8,506 bases of DNA from Clostridiales bacterium (GTDB lineage: Bacteria > Bacillota > Clostridia > Tissierellales > Sedimentibacteraceae): positions 1 to 8,506 of the forward strand of contig DNNV01000075.1 of the NCBI GenBank assembly GCA_003497505.1. Direction: 5' to 3'. The position numbers and the translations under genes were made by a program. This document shows positions 5,800 to 8,506 of the stretch, piece after piece. Below the pieces are notes generated by a model. That model was not told the DNA's origin. It made no database searches and saw nothing but the letters and a program-made list of their open reading frames with translations. How positions within the stretch are numbered: position 1 is the stretch's first letter; each line of letters begins with the position of its first letter.

Positions 5800-5817
5800 C
5801 ACAGGGGTTTTAATTTT
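5800..5817. terminator. Right half of a bidirectional terminator split by the IS
   Basis: CACAGGGGTT (5800-5809) completes the stem begun at 4468-4477, and TTTTAATTTT (5808-5817) is the T-rich tail for rightward transcripts. The minus-strand gene ends at 5816, so the same hairpin once served the convergent gene as well. Confidence 0.85.
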
Positions 5818-6679
5818 AGTATTCAAATTCTTTGGTGTAATTTTTGCTGTTTATTAATTTATTTGTGCTTTCCATAACCTTTGGGCTGTTTGACTGCTTT
5901 GCGGAAGATGCTATTGTTGAATCCATCAGCCTCCATTGGTTTCCGTCGAAATACATTTCATTCAGCACAATCCATCCTGTTTCCTCGGTGTATACTTCAT
6001 TCCACGCATGGTATGCACTTAGATTTGAAGTGTAACCCATGACAAGCTTGGACGGAATGGACTCCGATCGAAGCATAGCTGCCATTACAGCTGCGTAGTC
6101 AAAGCAAATTCCCTTGTTTTTATTCAGAATATCGTCTATTGACGGAAGATATCCGCTTTTTACGGTCTTTGCTTTCTCATTATCATATGTTATGTTTGAA
6201 ATTACATAATCATATATAACATCAAGCTTTTCAATATCTGTTGTTTTTCCTTCTGTCAGTTCTTTTGCTTTTTTTACCGTTTCTGATTGATCATTGAAAT
6301 TAACCATCTGGTTTGGTACTAAATATGGCGCATTCTGGTCTTTAAGCTTAACAGTAATAGTGCTTGTCTGAACTGTTGCGTACTTATTGTCGCTTATATT
6401 TTCAAATACTCTAATTTTATAGCTGCCGTCTCCCAACTGCAAAGTATATGTGTCGTAGTCTCCTTTGTTATTCAAATCATATGTATATTGAGAGGTGCCC
6501 TTATCAATTATAACCTTGAGTTTTTTCGTTGTTTCATTTAAGTATTTTACTTTTATATATCCCTCCGAGGCATTTGAAGCATCAATTTCCGACTTGGAGC
6601 TTTTATATATATCCGATGCATAAGCCACGGAAGATAGAGCAAGTATCATAATCAATGTGAATAATATTATTTTTTTCAT
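5816..6679 (-). CDS. Secreted transglutaminase-like (cysteine-peptidase fold) protein
   Basis: The 287-aa precursor has a clear signal peptide (basic MKK, hydrophobic 4-19, likely cleavage after AYA at 19-21). A beta-rich region (about 35-115) precedes a transglutaminase-like core with the full triad: C192 in NKGICFDYAAVMAAMLR, H224 in YHAWNEVY and D253 in RLMDST. The fold is shared by bacterial crosslinking enzymes and by peptidases, so the reaction and substrate cannot be fixed. No sortase motif or lipobox is visible; the protein is probably released or loosely held at the surface. ATG (6677-6679) lies six bases after GGAGG (6686-6690). Expression passes through a c-di-GMP riboswitch and terminator. 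Its downstream terminator is split by the IS. Confidence 0.87.
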   Translation of the reverse strand: MKKIILFTLIMILALSSVAYASDIYKSSKSEIDASNASEGYIKVKYLNETTKKLKVIIDKGTSQYTYDLNNKGDYDTYTLQLGDGSYKIRVFENISDNKYATVQTSTITVKLKDQNAPYLVPNQMVNFNDQSETVKKAKELTEGKTTDIEKLDVIYDYVISNITYDNEKAKTVKSGYLPSIDDILNKNKGICFDYAAVMAAMLRSESIPSKLVMGYTSNLSAYHAWNEVYTEETGWIVLNEMYFDGNQWRLMDSTIASSAKQSNSPKVMESTNKLINSKNYTKEFEY

Positions 6680-6695
6680 GGTTGTCCTCCTTTAT

Positions 6696-6730
6696 AAAAC
6701 AATAAAAGCTTTGCTGAAATCAGCAAAGCT
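6696..6730 (-). terminator. Riboswitch-controlled intrinsic terminator
   Basis: On the minus strand AGCTTTGCTG (6721-6730), loop ATTT and CAGCAAAGCT (6707-6716) form a 10-bp stem followed by TTTATTGTTTT. It stands between the aptamer and the ribosome site of the transglutaminase-like gene. Its 5' arm AGCTTTGC is complementary to GCAAAGCT in the aptamer core (6796-6803), giving a candidate antiterminator. Confidence 0.88.
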
Positions 6731-6753
6731 AAAACAATCAATGTAACATTGTA

Positions 6754-6838
6754 CAGCAACTGGCTGTCATACCACTTTCATGGCTTAGACCCTATAGCTT
6801 TGCGTCATTTTCTTTAGAAAATTTTGCCTATTTAATTA
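6754..6838 (-). promoter_or_regulatory. Class I cyclic-di-GMP riboswitch (GEMM-I)
   Basis: The minus-strand RNA matches the GEMM-I order of conserved blocks: GGCAAA (6823-6828); a hairpin ATTTTC/TAAA/GAAAAT (6807-6822); the hallmark GACGCAAAGC (6797-6806); GGGTCTAAG (6784-6792); a hairpin GCCAT/GAAA/GTGGT (6771-6784) and ATGACAGCCAG (6760-6770); and TTGC (6756-6759), which closes the basal stem with GCAA. GCT (6796-6798) can pair with AGC (6763-6765). Known members bind c-di-GMP. Here an intrinsic terminator follows 24 nt later, and the core competes with it for pairing, so ligand binding should favour termination (OFF switch, inferred). The regulated gene is the transglutaminase-like protein. 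Confidence 0.93.
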
Positions 6839-6843
6839 CCTAC

Positions 6844-6872
6844 ATGTTACCATATCAATAAACATTTGTCAA
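6844..6872 (-). promoter_or_regulatory. Promoter of the riboswitch-transglutaminase unit
   Basis: Minus-strand TTGACA (6867-6872) and TAACAT (6844-6849) have a 17-bp spacer, with TGG before the -10 giving an extended -10. The start is predicted near 6837-6838, only a few bases upstream of the aptamer's GGCAAA block, as expected for a compact riboswitch leader. Confidence 0.75.
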
Positions 6873-6888
6873 CAATATTGTTCACCGT

Positions 6889-6912
6889 TTGACATCTTTT
6901 TTTATATGTCAA
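6889..6912. repeat. Short inverted repeat after the acetyltransferase gene
   Basis: TTGACAT (6889-6895) and ATGTCAA (6906-6912) form a 7-bp dyad with an A/T-only spacer apart from one base. It lies just past the acetyltransferase stop codon. No T-run follows on the minus strand, so it is at best a weak terminator, and transcripts may read on into the riboswitch. An operator role is possible but unsupported. Confidence 0.35.
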
Positions 6913-6919
6913 CTTGCGG

Positions 6920-7429
6920 TTAATTATTTCTTTTCACACTGAAAAATGCCGACTCTGCACCATTATAATAGCCATATTTTTTTAATGACATTCCCATGTT
7001 GATGAGAGACTTGATTGCCCCGGCATTATTCACGTCTGTCACAGCTGTTATTTCATCGATTCCCAGCTCGTAAAGCCCGTAATTAACAACAGCACGGGTT
7101 AATTCCGATGCATATCCCTTGCTCCAGTAATCCGGATGTATTTTAGTACCTATTTCAACCCCCCTGATCTTGGAGGAATAAATGAGCTGTGTAATTCCTA
7201 TTACCTCATTTGTTTCTTTTACTACTACAGCCCAGCTGTTTAACATATCTCTTTGATAACCGCTGATATATTTATTTATCTGACGTTTACACTCTTTCAT
7301 GGTGCTCAGCCTGTTCCATGGAATATATTTAATGATTCTGTGATCGCTTTCTATCTTATAAAGGCTCAAAACATCATCTTCATCAAACTCTCTTATAATC
7401 AATCTGTCTGTTTCTGTAATAATATTCAT
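6920..7429 (-). CDS. GNAT-family N-acetyltransferase (RimJ/RimL type)
   Basis: The 169-aa protein is a full-length cytoplasmic acetyl-CoA-dependent acetyltransferase of the Acetyltransf_3 kind. It opens with TDRLIIREFDEDD (7-19), typical of RimJ/RimL-like proteins. The acetyl-CoA loop is YWSKGYAS (101-108) after the beta-4 strand VEIGTKIHP (91-99), and NNAGAIKSLINMGM (134-147) is the usual late motif. The substrate cannot be predicted: relatives acetylate ribosomal proteins, antibiotics or small amines. ATG (7427-7429) follows GAGG (7437-7440) at seven bases. It is co-directional with the tRNA-Leu unit upstream but separated from it by a strong terminator, so it needs its own promoter. Confidence 0.88.
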   Translation of the reverse strand: MNIITETDRLIIREFDEDDVLSLYKIESDHRIIKYIPWNRLSTMKECKRQINKYISGYQRDMLNSWAVVVKETNEVIGITQLIYSSKIRGVEIGTKIHPDYWSKGYASELTRAVVNYGLYELGIDEITAVTDVNNAGAIKSLINMGMSLKKYGYYNGAESAFFSVKRNN

Positions 7430-7474
7430 TTTTTTGCCTCACCTAATAATTGCTTTATTCTTATGTTATGTCAG

Positions 7475-7503
7475 TAGTTATTACATGTGAGGAATTTTGT
7501 CAA
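7475..7503 (-). promoter_or_regulatory. Possible acetyltransferase promoter
   Basis: Minus-strand TTGACA (7498-7503) is perfect, but the hexamer 17 bp downstream, TAACTA (7475-7480), is poor. The location between the tRNA terminator and the acetyltransferase start is right, so some promoter is required here; its exact -10 is uncertain. Confidence 0.4.
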
Positions 7504-7521
7504 AAAAAGAGATTAAGGCAC

Positions 7522-7549
7522 AAAAAAAACAAGTTATTAGATAACTTGT
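7522..7549 (-). terminator. Terminator of the tRNA-Leu transcript
   Basis: On the minus strand ACAAGTTAT (7541-7549), loop CTA, and ATAACTTGT (7529-7537) form a 9-bp stem running into eight T. It starts eight bases past the tRNA 3' end and is the strongest intrinsic terminator in this part of the window. Confidence 0.9.
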
Positions 7550-7556
7550 CTTTCGA

Positions 7557-7636
7557 TGCGGATGAAGGGACTCGAACCCCCACGGTAACCCGCTAGATCC
7601 TAAGTCTAGTGCGTCTGCCAATTCCGCCACATCCGC
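7557..7636 (-). tRNA. tRNA-Leu (anticodon UAG)
   Basis: The minus strand folds as a class II tRNA. Acceptor arms GCGGATG (7630-7636) and CATCCGC (7558-7564) pair fully, with discriminator A at 7557. The anticodon stem CTAGA/TCTAG encloses loop CTTAGGA with anticodon TAG, reading CUA and probably other CUN codons. A long variable arm (CGG-GTTA-CCG) and T loop TTCGAGT confirm leucine. CCA is not encoded and must be added after transcription. The 80-nt length is at the short end for tRNA-Leu. Confidence 0.96.
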
Positions 7637-7666
7637 TGGCTGGTTGTTGCGTTAACAACAAAATTT

Positions 7667-7695
7667 ATTATACTACTGAGAAACCGCTTTGTCAA
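7667..7695 (-). promoter_or_regulatory. Perfect consensus promoter for tRNA-Leu
   Basis: Minus-strand TTGACA (7690-7695), a 17-bp spacer and TATAAT (7667-7672) match the sigma-A consensus at all twelve positions. The -35 and most of the spacer lie inside the last codons of the dprA-like gene, and the -10 begins immediately after its stop codon. Transcription should start near 7660, leaving a leader of about 24 nt. Confidence 0.88.
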
Positions 7696-8506
7696 GAACT
7701 TTTTTACAAGATTTATTTTTAAATTTTATAAGCTTGTCAAAGCTGTCAATAACCTCAATATCACCGTTAAATATAGACGTCTGTCCAGTGCTTGAAATAC
7801 TTGATGTATATGCTACAGGCCTGCTGTATGCATTTGCAAACTTAACCGTATGAGATGTACCGCCTTTCTGGCCTCCCTCAATTACTATCACACCCTCGGA
7901 CAGAGCCGCTATAACTCTGTTCCTGTCAATGAAGGCGTGTTTTTCAGCCTTGACGTTTGGTGGAAGCTCGGATACTACCGCACCTCCATTCAATATAATC
8001 ATATTGTACAGTGCCTTGTTATTTTTCAGTACTTGAAGATGACCCGAAGGAATAACAGCCATAGTTCTTCCTTTGGCCTGCAGACAGCCGTTATGGGCAG
8101 CCTCATCACATCCCGAAGCAAAACCGCTTACTATGCAGCAGTGCTCCTCAGTTAGCTTTTCAGCAAAAATGGAACTGATCTCATAACCTTCCTGCGAGGG
8201 GTTCCTCGAACCAACTATTGCAATGTTGCTGTTATAATGAAGCAAATCCTCATGACCGTCAACATAGAGTATTAATGGTCTATCCTCTATTTCATTCAGC
8301 CTTTTCGGATAATCGTCATCATATATTCCTATAATTTTAATTTTATTTTTTTTGCAGCATTCAAGGATTTCTGAAACATTAGACTCGATTTTTTCCAAAT
8401 CTATTTTAAGTCTTTTTATGTCCATGTCTTTTAATAGCTTTACGATATCCGAAAAGTTGTTTAATTTTAAGTTTTTGTTTTCAATGTAACACAAAATTTT
8501 GCTGAT
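7673..8506 (-). CDS. dprA: DprA/Smf-like DNA-processing protein, 5' end outside window
   Basis: DprA loads RecA on incoming single-stranded DNA during transformation. The frame is open to the right edge, so the gene is partial; 277 residues are visible. A TTG at 8494 could start it but lacks a ribosome site, and the upstream codons continue the frame. Counting from that TTG, the Rossmann-like core shows VGSRNPS (94-100), VSGFASGCDEAAH (122-134), SELPP (175-179) and RNRVIAALSEGVIVIEGGQKGGTS (start 191). It departs from the family: the YP of the usual G-x-D-x-x-YP stretch is replaced (SGHLQVLKNNKALYN), SGSLIT is replaced by KGGTSHT, and only about 35 residues follow the core, leaving no room for the winged-helix domain. 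It could be a DprA paralogue with another role. Confidence 0.8.
   Translation of the reverse strand: MSKILCYIENKNLKLNNFSDIVKLLKDMDIKRLKIDLEKIESNVSEILECCKKNKIKIIGIYDDDYPKRLNEIEDRPLILYVDGHEDLLHYNSNIAIVGSRNPSQEGYEISSIFAEKLTEEHCCIVSGFASGCDEAAHNGCLQAKGRTMAVIPSGHLQVLKNNKALYNMIILNGGAVVSELPPNVKAEKHAFIDRNRVIAALSEGVIVIEGGQKGGTSHTVKFANAYSRPVAYTSSISSTGQTSIFNGDIEVIDSFDKLIKFKNKSCKKVLDKAVSQ

Noticed and set aside
5754..5807. ACAGGGG occurring both in the IS right end (5754-5760) and in the flanking terminator arm (5801-5807) as a target-mimic signal
   Set aside because: A seven-base match is too short, and no matching relation exists at the left end.
6743..6850. GTAACAT (6844-6850) and ATGTTAC (6743-6749) as a long outer stem of the riboswitch
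   Set aside because: The left half overlaps the predicted -10 box of the promoter, so it would not be in the RNA. The short GCAA/TTGC basal stem is sufficient.
7446..7474. CTGACA (7469-7474) with AATTAT (7446-7451) as the acetyltransferase promoter
   Set aside because: The start would fall within the ribosome binding site at 7437-7445, leaving no usable leader.
7850..8155. 101-codon plus-strand frame inside the dprA-like gene
   Set aside because: It lacks a ribosome site and is antisense to conserved core motifs.
1..8506. CRISPR arrays, toxin-antitoxin pairs, defence islands or prophage genes
   Set aside because: No regularly spaced repeats and no genes of these types were found; apart from the IS the content is pilus, regulatory, tRNA and housekeeping-like.

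Overview
The window comes from a low-GC Gram-positive bacterium, most likely a member of the Clostridia. Three things point there: the strong A/T bias, the good Shine-Dalgarno sequences with textbook TTGACA/17-bp promoters, and the combination of a class I cyclic-di-GMP riboswitch with a Gram-positive type IV pilus (T4P) operon. The genus cannot be named from the sequence alone.

Layout. (1) Positions 1-323 hold three tandem minus-strand promoters, each with a perfect TTGACA and a 17-bp spacer. They fire leftward out of the window through a gene-free leader, the arrangement expected upstream of an rRNA (or tRNA) operon. (2) Positions 526-4463 (+) form a tight six-gene T4P-like operon: pilC, a 98-aa membrane protein starting with TTG, a DUF4860-like pilin-like protein, a prepilin-like protein with an atypical cleavage site, a 170-aa protein with an N-terminal membrane anchor, and pilT. 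No pilB, major pilin, prepilin peptidase or pilMNO is present. (3) Positions 4485-5796 are a complete IS3-family element with imperfect ~25-bp terminal inverted repeats, a 3-bp target duplication (CAA), orfA, and orfB with a full DD(35)E triad. It sits in the loop of what was a bidirectional intrinsic terminator between pilT and the convergent gene. The IS has its own 14-bp hairpin, placed so that the IS promoter starts transcription inside it. (4) Positions 5816-6872 (-) hold a secreted transglutaminase-like protein behind a class I c-di-GMP riboswitch and an intrinsic terminator. (5) Positions 6920-7429 (-) encode a RimJ/RimL-type GNAT acetyltransferase. (6) Positions 7522-7695 (-) hold tRNA-Leu(UAG) with a perfect consensus promoter and a strong terminator. 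(7) Positions 7673-8506 (-) hold the 3' portion of a divergent dprA-like gene that runs off the right edge.

How the parts may work together. The pil operon supplies an inner-membrane platform, an ATPase and several pilin-like subunits, so it probably needs other loci (assembly ATPase, peptidase, major pilin) to make a pilus. The neighbouring secreted transglutaminase-like protein is under c-di-GMP control; the terminator's 5' arm is complementary to the conserved aptamer core, which predicts an OFF switch. c-di-GMP commonly governs the motile/sessile switch and T4P in clostridia, so a functional link between the two is plausible but is inference. The IS split the shared terminator of these two convergent units but supplies its own strong hairpin on the pil side.

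The main surprises are the insertion of the IS in a terminator loop and the geometry of the IS hairpin and promoter. No clearly new biological system was found; the most unusual protein content is the set of pilin-like subunits in the pil operon.
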